This document shows, one piece after another, positions 1 through 7,365 of a stretch of 64,000 nt of DNA (position 1 is the first letter of the stretch; each line of letters begins with the position of its first letter). The notes beneath the pieces are model-generated. The model saw only the letters and a program-made list of their open reading frames with translations. It was not told the DNA's origin and did not search any database. Position numbers and translations under genes: made by a program. Source of the stretch: an uncultured Fidelibacterota bacterium (lineage in GTDB: Bacteria; Fidelibacterota; Marinisomatia; Marinisomatales; Marinisomataceae); NCBI GenBank assembly GCA_902538565.1, contig CACBFQ010000002.1:1-64000 (forward strand), given 5' to 3'.

Positions 1-1626
1 GTAAATATATGTACCTTTGACTGCTCTTAACAGCATTGTTTTGTATATATTTATAATATAAGATTTTAATTCGTGTTTATTTTTAATTCCTCTTTTACCA
101 TTTTTATCAAAGTACATATCTTCGTTTATTATAATTTCATTCATTTCTTTATTATAAGAAATTTCATGACCAAAAATCAAAGCGCAATAATTTAAATCAT
201 AACCTTGAGATGTATGAATGCAACCAATTTCATTAATTGCGTTATCTGAATTAATCCAATCTCTAGTTATAGAGTTCCATTTAAATGATTTATTTTCAAT
301 TGTAATATCTCTATATGATCTGTCATCTTTGTATTTCCATTCCCATGAAAAACCTGCCAACATTCTACTAAGTCCATATTTCTTATCTTTTGTTTTGATT
401 TGTCTTTGTAAGTCATCGATTTTGTCAAATAGAATAAGATCATAGTATTTGTTTTTATATACGCTGCTAGCCCTTGATTCAAATAAATCTTCGATAAATG
501 ATTCATAACTTTCACCTCCCAAAGATCTATGTTGAGATGATAATTGTAATGTATGTGAGTTAATTTTTTCCTCTTGAAATTTAAAATCATCAATATCAGT
601 AGGTCTTACTGATTGATTTTTATCATAAAAAAGAATTTGGTTCGTAGATTTCTTAATTATCCAGTCTAATTCAGTGCCAGACTCTTTATCAAAGCCTAAT
701 CTTTCATTTACACTATCAAATGTTCCATAATTGGTTAAGTTCTTTCTTTTCTTCAATCTATGCGATTCATCTACAATTAATAAATCAAAATTGTCATTAG
801 CTACTTCTGAAGGACCTATAACCATATTAGCCTTCAAACCTTTAACTGATCTAAAAACTTTTTTCAATGTAAACCTTAATGAAGTCATGGGTACAACCAA
901 TCCAATTTTAATACCATTAGGAAACTTTGATTGAATAGTTTTTACTAATTCGAGTTCTTCTGAATAGTCCTTATCTGATTGATCTAAATGATAATCGTGA
1001 ATCTTTGTTGAAAGCAATTTCATCAAGTAAGTTGCTAATACAGTCTTACCTGTTCCAGCTCCCCCTTCTATAAATATTTTATTATTAGTATTTTTGCTTA
1101 GATGATTTAAAATACTGATTACTGAACTTTTTTGATCCGATGACAAACTTTTAAATGGAGAATATTTAAAATAATCATCATTATCGATTCTGCTAATATC
1201 ATTTTTTGCAAAATCGAGCGATTTTAATTTTTCCCAAATATCATTAAAAAAAGAAATATACATATCTTTTTGATAGAAATTATTATTTGAACATAAACCG
1301 TCGTTTCTATTTTCAACGTTTACCTTTTCATCAGCAGCCATATATTCAATTAATTTAGATTCAATAAAAGTCGTTGCAGATTTATTAAATCTATCTGAGC
1401 TTATCACTAATAATTCGTCCGCATGATTTCTATTTGAATTTCTTAAATGATCATTAAATCGATTTATACCATTTGTTGTTTCACCGATATATGTATCGTT
1501 TGTATCGCTGTTCTTTAAAATATAGACTATTGGCCATCTTTCTGACACTTTATCGTTAAGTTGATATCCACTACTTGATGAAAACGGATATCTATTTACT
1601 CTCAAAGAGGAAGAGAAATCATTCAT
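1..1626 (-). CDS. GIY-YIG nuclease / DUF2075 helicase-like protein, 3' end cut by window
   Basis: An open frame of 542 codons runs from ATG at 1626 to the window edge with no stop; the C-terminus lies outside. A GIY-YIG-like domain is visible at residues 34-95 (VYI at 34-36, YIGE at 46-49, R56, H60, putative metal ligand E89). It is followed by a P-loop ATPase of the DUF2075/Schlafen-3-like type: Walker A GGAGTGKT (188-195), Walker B LIVDESH (283-289), FYDKNQSVRP (333-342), the SQHR arginine motif (364-367) and HTSQGYDLNY (471-480). This fusion is known as an uncharacterised nuclease-helicase family, often found in variable genome regions. The start overlaps the stop of the MazG-like gene (ATGA), so the two are probably translated together. 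Role in DNA or RNA processing, possibly defence, is inference. Confidence 0.88.
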   Translation of the reverse strand, partial: MNDFSSSLRVNRYPFSSSSGYQLNDKVSERWPIVYILKNSDTNDTYIGETTNGINRFNDHLRNSNRNHADELLVISSDRFNKSATTFIESKLIEYMAADEKVNVENRNDGLCSNNNFYQKDMYISFFNDIWEKLKSLDFAKNDISRIDNDDYFKYSPFKSLSSDQKSSVISILNHLSKNTNNKIFIEGGAGTGKTVLATYLMKLLSTKIHDYHLDQSDKDYSEELELVKTIQSKFPNGIKIGLVVPMTSLRFTLKKVFRSVKGLKANMVIGPSEVANDNFDLLIVDESHRLKKRKNLTNYGTFDSVNERLGFDKESGTELDWIIKKSTNQILFYDKNQSVRPTDIDDFKFQEEKINSHTLQLSSQHRSLGGESYESFIEDLFESRASSVYKNKYYDLILFDKIDDLQRQIKTKDKKYGLSRMLAGFSWEWKYKDDRSYRDITIENKSFKWNSITRDWINSDNAINEIGCIHTSQGYDLNYCALIFGHEISYNKEMNEIIINEDMYFDKNGKRGIKNKHELKSYIINIYKTMLLRAVKGTYIY

Positions 1627-1961
1627 TTCAAATCACTGTATTTTGTCGATTTACCTTTTGATTTTTCTACAGGATATTTTTTTGAGTTATCTTTAATCTT
1701 ATTTTTAATTATTTCAAAAGGATCAAGATTATGTTTATCTGCAATCAAAAATGCATACGAAAGAACATCAGCAAGCTCTTCTGAAAGTTTTTCTTTGCTT
1801 ACGTCTTCTGACTCCAAGGTATTTTTCCAAAGAAATAATTCATTTAGTTCAGCTACTTCAATAGAAAGAGCTAAAGCCAGATTTTTTGAATCATGAAACT
1901 GCTTCCAATCTCTTTCATCTCTAAATTTTTTTAATCTTTTAATTATTTCTTCATAATTCAT
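1623..1961 (-). CDS. MazG-like nucleotide pyrophosphohydrolase
   Basis: A 112-residue all-alpha protein with the MazG/dCTPase metal-binding pattern: ExxE at 35-38 (E35, E38, with E41 following) and ExxD at 62-65 in EELADV. Members hydrolyse (d)NTPs to the monophosphate and pyrophosphate; this short single-domain form resembles the RS21-C6/dCTP pyrophosphatase branch. The ending HNLDPFEIIKNKI is typical of the fourth helix. It is immediately upstream of the GIY-YIG/DUF2075 gene with an ATGA overlap, pointing to a two-gene unit. Substrate cannot be told from sequence; house-cleaning of damaged nucleotides or nucleotide depletion during stress or infection are both possible. Confidence 0.85.
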   Translation of the reverse strand: MNYEEIIKRLKKFRDERDWKQFHDSKNLALALSIEVAELNELFLWKNTLESEDVSKEKLSEELADVLSYAFLIADKHNLDPFEIIKNKIKDNSKKYPVEKSKGKSTKYSDLK

Positions 1962-2004
1962 TATATAATTTAAGCCTAAATAAATTGATTATTTAAGAAC
2001 ATAA

Positions 2005-3003
2005 TTATGAAACTAACTGCTTAATTTGCTTAGCAGCATCAATAATTGCAGACTCTGAAGATCGGAACTTCCACCCTAATATGTTTTTTGCATTTCTAGA
2101 ATGATAAATACGAAGAATATCTATGTCGTTTACGAAGTGTTTAACCTGCTTATCAAAAATTGAGAATACTCGTGCTAGAAATGACGGTAGTTTTATCTTT
2201 GGTGCTTTAAAGCCATTATTATTAAGCACTTTAGCTATTTCAGGGAAAAACATATGATTATTAGATGCAATAAAGCGTTTACCAGGTGCTTTGTCATTAA
2301 TCATCGCTTCAAAATGCATATCTGCAACATCTTTAATATGAACAATATTGATACAAATATTTAACGTAACTGGTAGTGAACCATCAATTAAACGCTTAAT
2401 AACTAAATTTGAAGCACCAATATCATCTGATAACGAACTACCAAAGACCATGGAAGGATTAATGGCTACGGCTTCCATATCCGTCTTCCCTTTATGTTCT
2501 TTCATAAAGTTCCATAAATATTGCTCAGCCTTGGTTTTACTGGTCTGATAAGGAGCAACATCCATACTTAAATCTGTCCAATCAGTGTCATCATACTCAA
2601 ATTTATGATTTGAGCCCCCCACTGCTGCTACAGAGGATGTCATTACAAAACGTTTAACGTTATTCTTTAGCGCAGCGTTAAGGCATCGTTTGATGCCATT
2701 TACAGCAGGTTTTACAACAATATCATAATCATCTGAATTGGTAGTTGGTATAGGTGAGGCAATATGTTGCACATAATCACATCCAGCAACTGCTTCATCC
2801 CACCCTTCATCTTTTAATAAATCAAGTTCGCAGAATTCAAGCATACCTGCCGTGGAAACTTCTTTTTCCACTGCATCAATCACTTCTTGCTTTCGATCTA
2901 ACGAACGAAGAGATGTACGTACCTTATAGCCCTCTTGAATGAGCTTTGAAATTAGATGTAGTGAGATAAATCCAGAACCACCGCTAACAAAAACTTTTTT
3001 CAC
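2005..3003 (-). CDS. NAD(P)-dependent epimerase/dehydratase, dihydroflavonol-reductase-like
   Basis: A 332-residue extended short-chain dehydrogenase. The N-terminal nucleotide motif is SGGSGFIS (residues 7-14), close to the GASGFI(G/A) of dihydroflavonol-4-reductase relatives. RSLDRK near residue 35 would contact NADP. The catalytic set is TSS (around 122) and YQTSK (YxxxK, about 152-156), and NPSMVFG is the usual substrate-loop start. Such proteins reduce carbonyl groups on varied small molecules; substrate is unknown. The following membrane-protein gene (3009-3290) lies 5 bases upstream on the same strand, so they are likely co-transcribed. Confidence 0.85.
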   Translation of the reverse strand: MKKVFVSGGSGFISLHLISKLIQEGYKVRTSLRSLDRKQEVIDAVEKEVSTAGMLEFCELDLLKDEGWDEAVAGCDYVQHIASPIPTTNSDDYDIVVKPAVNGIKRCLNAALKNNVKRFVMTSSVAAVGGSNHKFEYDDTDWTDLSMDVAPYQTSKTKAEQYLWNFMKEHKGKTDMEAVAINPSMVFGSSLSDDIGASNLVIKRLIDGSLPVTLNICINIVHIKDVADMHFEAMINDKAPGKRFIASNNHMFFPEIAKVLNNNGFKAPKIKLPSFLARVFSIFDKQVKHFVNDIDILRIYHSRNAKNILGWKFRSSESAIIDAAKQIKQLVS

Positions 3004-3008
3004 TATGG

Positions 3009-3290
3009 CTATTCAGGCTTTGGTAACCAAATCATTACCATTTGGAAAATGATTATAAAAGCATGAAATGCTAAAATAAATATTTTTTTGGTATGAAAAG
3101 CTACTGATAAATGTGAAAATAAAAAGAACAAACCAACAGAAATACAAAAGATAGAACAAAAAGCCTTTGCTATATTTCTTACTTTATCTCCTCTATTAAT
3201 TGCTGCTCGTAAGGATTGAGCTAGATGAAAAGCTTGTACTGTCATAATAGACCAAACAAGGAAGTAAATCATTAGTGGTGAAAAATCCAT
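3009..3290 (-). CDS. Small three-helix membrane protein, unknown function
   Basis: A 93-residue hydrophobic protein with three predicted membrane segments (about 6-27, 41-61 and 68-88) separated by a basic loop, RAAINRGDKVRN, which would face the cytoplasm. It starts at ATG 3290 and ends 5 bases before the epimerase-like gene, so it probably sits in the same transcript. I do not recognise a family. The overlapping reading at 3196-3381 lacks protein-like character and was discarded. Confidence 0.6.
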   Translation of the reverse strand: MDFSPLMIYFLVWSIMTVQAFHLAQSLRAAINRGDKVRNIAKAFCSIFCISVGLFFLFSHLSVAFHTKKIFILAFHAFIIIFQMVMIWLPKPE

Positions 3291-3381
3291 GTAATAAGAT
3301 AAAAAATAATAAAATAATTGGAAACCATTTTAAGATAACTAGGTATATAAAATATGAAAGAGACATTAAGAGGCATAACAA

Positions 3382-3888
3382 ATGGAGTTAAAAAATATGT
3401 ATAATAATGTTGAAAAATTCGTGTTAGCAGGTGTAATTTTGTGTATCGGTTCCTTGTTTTTTCTAATGGATCAATCCGAAGAAGTAGAACTGTCCGATAA
3501 TATCTCAGAAAGCTTTAGCAATGAAGGCACTGTGGATGTAGAGATTACCTCATTAGTTAATAACACCAATATGGGTAATTCAGTCAATGACGAAGCCATG
3601 ACTACAGAAGCAGTGCCAACATTTAGCAATGATGTTGAATCAATTGAAGTAATTGAAACTACCCCTGTACCCTCTTTCAATGACGCATTTTTAGAAGCTA
3701 GAAATGAACTAGGTCCTGGAAATACGTTTCAATGGAATGGAAATCTTTTTTCTACCAATTACGCTGATGAAGTATTTGAAGTCTTACAAAGCGAAGTTGC
3801 AGTAGAAGATATTTTAATTGATGAGACTGAACCACAACTCAGTCAAGTTGATGAAGACGAAAGTCTTGCTTACAGTAACTCAAAATAG
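3382..3888 (+). CDS. Membrane-anchored acidic protein of unknown function
   Basis: A 168-residue protein with one N-terminal membrane helix (about 12-29) and a long, acidic, Ser/Thr/Asn-rich low-complexity stretch (30-100). A short folded-looking C-terminal module has the pattern AFxxARxELGPGxxFxWNGxxFxTxYADE (about 105-137). I recall this module in uncharacterised proteins of Bacteroidota but cannot name a family. It is one of only four clear plus-strand genes. A strong hairpin follows the stop and is shared with the convergent glutaredoxin gene. The linker suggests the C-terminal module is displayed at a distance from the inner membrane. Confidence 0.7.
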   Translation: MELKNMYNNVEKFVLAGVILCIGSLFFLMDQSEEVELSDNISESFSNEGTVDVEITSLVNNTNMGNSVNDEAMTTEAVPTFSNDVESIEVIETTPVPSFNDAFLEARNELGPGNTFQWNGNLFSTNYADEVFEVLQSEVAVEDILIDETEPQLSQVDEDESLAYSNSK

Positions 3889-3911
3889 TTATCTCTAATT
3901 ACCTCAAGTAC

Positions 3912-3943
3912 AAAAAAGGCGCCAAGTCGAAGGCGCCTTTTTT
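3912..3943. terminator. Bidirectional intrinsic terminator
   Basis: The perfect stem GGCGCC (3918-3923) pairs with GGCGCC (3932-3937) around an 8-base loop, flanked by six A on the left and six T on the right. The symmetry gives a U-tract on both strands, so it can end both the plus-strand gene at 3382-3888 and the minus-strand glutaredoxin gene ending at 3947. Confidence 0.92.
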
Positions 3944-3946
3944 ATT

Positions 3947-4354
3947 TTATGATACTTTTGGAACTGGCATATCGCTGCCAAAGATTTTTTTCAGATCTGA
4001 AAATCCACCGATTGGTACTCCATCTACGAATATTTGAGGGACAAAAAAGTCTTCAATACCAATTTCTTTTAATTTACGTTTTGAAATATTGTATTCTTCT
4101 ACATCTACCTCAAAGTAGGCAATACCTTTTTCATCAAGCAACTGCTTGGCTCCTTTACAATATCCACACCATACAGCAGTAAAAATAGTTATTGCTGCAC
4201 CATTAAAATCTTTCTCGGTAATCGTTTCTTTAGTAAAAGTTGGATTATTGTTATAGGAAACAATTGCCTTAAGTACGTCTTGCTCAACTATTTTCTCTTG
4301 AACAAAAACAGCAAATAAAATTACAATTAATATTGAAAAGACAGTTTTTTTCAC
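3947..4354 (-). CDS. Membrane-anchored or exported glutaredoxin-like thiol oxidoreductase
   Basis: A 135-residue protein: a hydrophobic N-terminal signal or anchor (residues 3-18) followed by a thioredoxin fold at about 52-130. The active site is CGYC (63-66) in AVWCGYCKGAK; the cis-proline motif VPQIF has P106, and GGFSDLKK is the usual glutathione-binding end. Glutaredoxins reduce mixed disulfides or carry Fe-S clusters; CxYC forms are mainly disulfide reductases. The signal places it outside or at the outer face of the inner membrane, which is unusual for a glutaredoxin. It lies downstream of the DoxX-like and CDGSH genes. Confidence 0.85.
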   Translation of the reverse strand: MKKTVFSILIVILFAVFVQEKIVEQDVLKAIVSYNNNPTFTKETITEKDFNGAAITIFTAVWCGYCKGAKQLLDEKGIAYFEVDVEEYNISKRKLKEIGIEDFFVPQIFVDGVPIGGFSDLKKIFGSDMPVPKVS

Positions 4355-4393
4355 ATTTTCCCCCTTTAAGTGAACGCAAATATAAACATTAAA

Positions 4394-4759
4394 TTATTCT
4401 TCAGTAAGAAAAATCAAGGCTAATAAAAATAATGTGAAAGGATACATTGTACCGCTTGATATCAAAGCACTTTCAGCAACAAAATACTTCATATAACTTG
4501 CTCCAAGCATTACAACTGCAATCATAGCTGATCCAAGTAATTGAAATTTATTAAATTGAATACCTATCAAAAGAAATATAGGTCCAATAATTTCAAACAA
4601 TACAACCAAATATCGGAGAAATTCAGGAAGTTGTTTTACCAAACCTCCAATTTCCGAAACCGGTAACTTATTGATACCAGCTTTGAAAATTATAGCAGCT
4701 AAAACTAAACGCGTAATAAATAGAACAAATGCTCTATAATATGTTAAATCAATATTCAA
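4394..4759 (-). CDS. DoxX-like membrane protein
   Basis: A four-helix membrane protein of the DoxX/SURF4-like superfamily: RLVLAAIIFKAGINKL is the typical first helix, followed by LVVLFEIIGPIFLLIG and GSAMIAVVMLGASYMKY. I place the start at TTG 4759, just after the stop of the CDGSH gene. A longer reading from TTG 4789 would overlap that gene by 28 bases and add an un-helix-like tail. DoxX relatives accompany thiol and sulfur redox enzymes; the neighbouring glutaredoxin and CDGSH genes fit. The exact start is uncertain. Confidence 0.72.
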   Translation of the reverse strand: MNIDLTYYRAFVLFITRLVLAAIIFKAGINKLPVSEIGGLVKQLPEFLRYLVVLFEIIGPIFLLIGIQFNKFQLLGSAMIAVVMLGASYMKYFVAESALISSGTMYPFTLFLLALIFLTEE

Positions 4760-4761
4760 AA

Positions 4762-4986
4762 TTATAATGTTAAATGTGTACCATCGCAATATGGCGCATT
4801 TTTTGATTGTTTACAACCACAAAGTGCTACTTCTTTTGATGTATCTGACTTAAAGACTATAGGTTTATGATCAGTTTTTTCATGACTACCATCACAAAAT
4901 GGTTGACCTTCAGATTCACTACACTGACACCAAGCATAATTCTTATCTTTTTTAATATCTAATACATGAGGTTCTTTTTTACTCAT
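4762..4986 (-). CDS. Double-CDGSH iron-sulfur protein
   Basis: A 74-residue protein containing two CDGSH modules. Module 1 has ligands C20, C22, C31 and H35 (CQC...FCDGSH). Module 2 has C56, C58, C67 and H71 (CGC...YCDGTH). CDGSH (mitoNEET-type) proteins bind a labile 2Fe-2S cluster through three Cys and one His, and act in redox sensing or cluster transfer. A paralogue lies directly upstream (5005-5310). A divergent HxlR regulator gene begins at 5413, and DoxX and glutaredoxin genes follow. Confidence 0.9.
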   Translation of the reverse strand: MSKKEPHVLDIKKDKNYAWCQCSESEGQPFCDGSHEKTDHKPIVFKSDTSKEVALCGCKQSKNAPYCDGTHLTL

Positions 4987-5004
4987 TTTATCTTCCTTTC
5001 ATTT

Positions 5005-5310
5005 TTAAATATTCGCGTGTGCTCCACTACAATATGGAGCGTTATTTGATTCTTTACAACCGCATAAGCTTACTTCTGTATCCTTATCAGTACTAAAAAA
5101 AACCGGTGCTTTAGTATCGGCTGCAATAAGTTTTTGAGAATCTTCTGAGATCAAGCTTATTTCTTGGAGATTCTCTACCAAGTTTTCATTTCGCTTATTC
5201 ACTTTTGTGTGACTTCCATCACAGAACGGTTGTGTCTGAGATTCAGCACAATCACACCATGCGTAGTTTTTACCTTTTTCAAGTGTTACTATGTAAGGTT
5301 GTTTTTTCAT
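5005..5310 (-). CDS. Double-CDGSH iron-sulfur protein, second module variant
   Basis: A 101-residue paralogue of the adjacent 74-residue protein, with a longer linker (36-75). Module 1 is standard (C19, C21, C30, H34). Module 2 keeps C83, C85, C94 and H98 but reads YCSGAH, so the usual Asp after the third Cys is Ser95. All four cluster ligands are retained, so a cluster could still bind, probably with altered stability. First gene of the minus-strand unit that faces the HxlR gene; the 102-base spacer should hold both promoters. Confidence 0.9.
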   Translation of the reverse strand: MKKQPYIVTLEKGKNYAWCDCAESQTQPFCDGSHTKVNKRNENLVENLQEISLISEDSQKLIAADTKAPVFFSTDKDTEVSLCGCKESNNAPYCSGAHANI

Positions 5311-5361
5311 ATTTTTATCCTTTCAAAAATGATTTGAAAAATTATACAGTAATATTAAATT

Positions 5362-5404
5362 CTACAAGTAGGCACTATTTTTTAATATAGTTACAAAAAA
5401 AGGA
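5362..5404 (+). promoter_or_regulatory. Putative HxlR control region
   Basis: In the divergent spacer, a short inverted repeat CTAC-AA-GTAG (5362-5371) lies just upstream of a possible -10 element TAATAT (5382-5387) and a Shine-Dalgarno AGGA (5401-5404, 8 bases before ATG 5413). HxlR-type regulators commonly bind short inverted repeats in such divergent spacers. The operator assignment is inference from position and symmetry only. Confidence 0.35.
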
Positions 5405-5412
5405 CCATTATA

Positions 5413-5757
5413 ATGAAACAACAATGTTTTGAAGACATATGCGGATGTACGGTAGACTCCTGCCCTATCACTTATTCTATGAAGATGATTGGAGGTAAAT
5501 GGAGACCAATTATTATTATGAGAATAGCACAAAATATTAATCGCTTTGGTGTGCTTCATCGTGGTATTGACGGAATTAGTAAAAATATGTTAACTAGAGA
5601 ATTAAGAGACTTAGAAAAAAATAATATAATTTCTAGAAAGATCTTTGCTGAAATTCCTCCTAGAGTTGAATATTCATTAACAAAAAAAGGTAAGTCATTG
5701 GTTCCAGTACTTGATAAACTAAATGATTGGGCCTTAAACTTTATTAAAGCTAATTAA
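5413..5757 (+). CDS. HxlR-family winged-helix regulator
   Basis: A 114-residue HxlR-type regulator. The core has the hallmark GGKWRPIIIMRI (helix 1), then RFGVLHRGIDGISKNMLTRELRDLEKNNIISRK (recognition region) and the wing PPRVEYSLTKKGKSL. Several HxlR relatives sense electrophiles or disulfide stress through a cysteine just before the core. Here C5, C10, C12 and C17 are all N-terminal, so redox or metal sensing is plausible. It faces the CDGSH-DoxX-glutaredoxin unit and is its likely regulator. A clear Shine-Dalgarno supports the start. Confidence 0.92.
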   Translation: MKQQCFEDICGCTVDSCPITYSMKMIGGKWRPIIIMRIAQNINRFGVLHRGIDGISKNMLTRELRDLEKNNIISRKIFAEIPPRVEYSLTKKGKSLVPVLDKLNDWALNFIKAN

Positions 5758-5762
5758 GGAAA

Positions 5763-6920
5763 TTATTCTTCTTCGTTTTCAGCTTTTAACGATTCGATAA
5801 CTGGTGTTACGTCAACTGGAACACTTTCCATATCAATTAAATCTTCTGGTTGTCCTTGTAATTTTTGGAGGTTTCTTACAGAAGGTTTTAATCGTGCATT
5901 ATATGATGAAACTGACGAGTTATATGCTTTGCCTAAAGCTAAAATCTTGCTTCCAACAGCTTGATATTTATCTTCATAAATTTTTAGACGATCTGTTAAA
6001 TCTTTGGCAATTTGTATTGCTTGATTAGCATTAGTGCTTAATTGAAATTGCCTCCAAGCTTCTGACACTAAACTTAATAATGGTAATAGTGATAATGGAG
6101 ATACAACAAATACTTTTTTATCCGCACCATCTAGGAAAAGTTTTCCATCATGTTTTAATGCCATTTGATATGCCGGCTCACTTCCAATGAACATCACTAC
6201 AAATTCAATAGGACCGTCAAATTGTTTGTGGTATTCTTGTTTAGACAGGTTTCGCATTAATGTTCTGCAATTATTAGCATGCTTTTCTTCAAGAGCTTTT
6301 CGTTCAGATTTATCCGTACTATCCATCGCTCGATCAAATGCTTCTAATGATAGTTTAGAATCGATTGGAATCTTACCACCACCAGGTAAATTAATTACCA
6401 TATCAGGGATGCTTCTATTGCTTGTAGATGTTTGCTCCACAAAATCGATGTACTTTATCATCCCTGCTTTCTCAACTAAATTTCTTAAGATTGTTTCTCC
6501 TAAGTCACCTGTGTCAGAACTTGAGGAAAGTGCTCTACTTAGACTTGATGTGGTGCTGATTAAATCTTTTAATTTTTCATCAAGCTTTCCTTTATCTTCA
6601 ATACGTTCTCTTTCTACCTCAGAGATATTTTTTTGTAAATCTTCTAAAGATTTTTTTACTGGTGTGAGGGTGAGATCTAAGTCTTTTTTATATCCATCCC
6701 AATCTTTCTTTTGAAGCTCAGCATTTTGTTTTAAGACTTCATCTAAGGCTTTTTTAGCTGCATCAACTGCAATCGTGCTTGCTCTTTCGTTTAACAAGTC
6801 TTCTTTATCTTCAGAGACAGTGGTAGGCATTTTTTTGGACATTCCATACAGCGTAAAAGCAATCATCCCTAACGCAAGAGAAAAAACAATGATAAATAAT
6901 GTTATAAAAAAGGTTTCCAT
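5763..6920 (-). CDS. rmuC: DNA recombination protein RmuC
   Basis: A 385-residue protein with an N-terminal membrane helix (about 4-26), a coiled-coil region (40-130) and the RmuC nuclease-like domain. Recognisable blocks are GDLGETILRNLVEKAGM, IPDMVINLPGGGKIPIDSKLSLEAF and PIEFVVMFI. RmuC limits inversions and other rearrangements and is predicted to be a PD-(D/E)XK-type nuclease; in this class the D of PDMV and the DSK triplet are the likely active-site residues. It is followed by an acidic tail. It converges with the HxlR gene (5-base gap), and the small gene at 6927-7319 is 6 bases upstream. Confidence 0.92.
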   Translation of the reverse strand: METFFITLFIIVFSLALGMIAFTLYGMSKKMPTTVSEDKEDLLNERASTIAVDAAKKALDEVLKQNAELQKKDWDGYKKDLDLTLTPVKKSLEDLQKNISEVERERIEDKGKLDEKLKDLISTTSSLSRALSSSSDTGDLGETILRNLVEKAGMIKYIDFVEQTSTSNRSIPDMVINLPGGGKIPIDSKLSLEAFDRAMDSTDKSERKALEEKHANNCRTLMRNLSKQEYHKQFDGPIEFVVMFIGSEPAYQMALKHDGKLFLDGADKKVFVVSPLSLLPLLSLVSEAWRQFQLSTNANQAIQIAKDLTDRLKIYEDKYQAVGSKILALGKAYNSSVSSYNARLKPSVRNLQKLQGQPEDLIDMESVPVDVTPVIESLKAENEEE

Positions 6921-6926
6921 TACAAT

Positions 6927-7319
6927 TTATTCCTGGCGAATTCCACCAACGTAAGATTTGACAACGGGTGAAGACATTTGTTTCAATTTATTCTTGAATT
7001 CATCACTTATTTCTCCCAAAACAGTAATTTTTTCAATTGTAAATAATTCTCTTAATCTTAAATTTATTGGTGAACCAATTAATTTATTTCCAACATTTTC
7101 CCATACTTGGGAATTTTCAAATATTTCAATAAGGGTTCCGGTTTTATCTTCCTCGTTTAAGTACCATTCAAATCGATGAATTCCCTTATCTTTAAGATTA
7201 AAAAAAACTGTTGCATGCTCATCTCTTACAAAATCTCTAGCAACATTATTTTCAACTTCATATGAAACATCAATTACTACTGTTGTTTGATTATTTTTTT
7301 TGTTTAGTTCAGTTTTCAT
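6927..7319 (-). CDS. Small alpha/beta protein, possibly antibiotic-biosynthesis-monooxygenase-like fold
   Basis: A 130-residue cytoplasmic protein. The block RFEWYLNEEDKTGTLIEIFENSQVWENVGNKL, followed by a strand-rich stretch ending in VLGEIS, resembles the dimeric alpha-beta barrel (ABM-like) proteins of unknown function. No catalytic residues can be assigned. It lies 6 bases upstream of rmuC and is likely co-transcribed with it. Family assignment is tentative. Confidence 0.6.
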   Translation of the reverse strand: MKTELNKKNNQTTVVIDVSYEVENNVARDFVRDEHATVFFNLKDKGIHRFEWYLNEEDKTGTLIEIFENSQVWENVGNKLIGSPINLRLRELFTIEKITVLGEISDEFKNKLKQMSSPVVKSYVGGIRQE

Positions 7320-7365
7320 TCATTCCTCTGCTTTTTAGAATTTATAAGTTTATATATTAGAGTAA

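Noticed and set aside
267-934. Short readings on both strands within the first 1.6 kb (for example 267-593 minus and 731-934 plus)
   Set aside because: The continuous 542-codon DUF2075 frame on the minus strand, with its motifs in order, explains this interval.
6187-6714. A 175-codon plus-strand reading opposite rmuC
   Set aside because: It is antisense to a well-supported RmuC gene, is rich in Ser/Leu as expected of a shadow frame, and has no ribosome site or recognisable domain.
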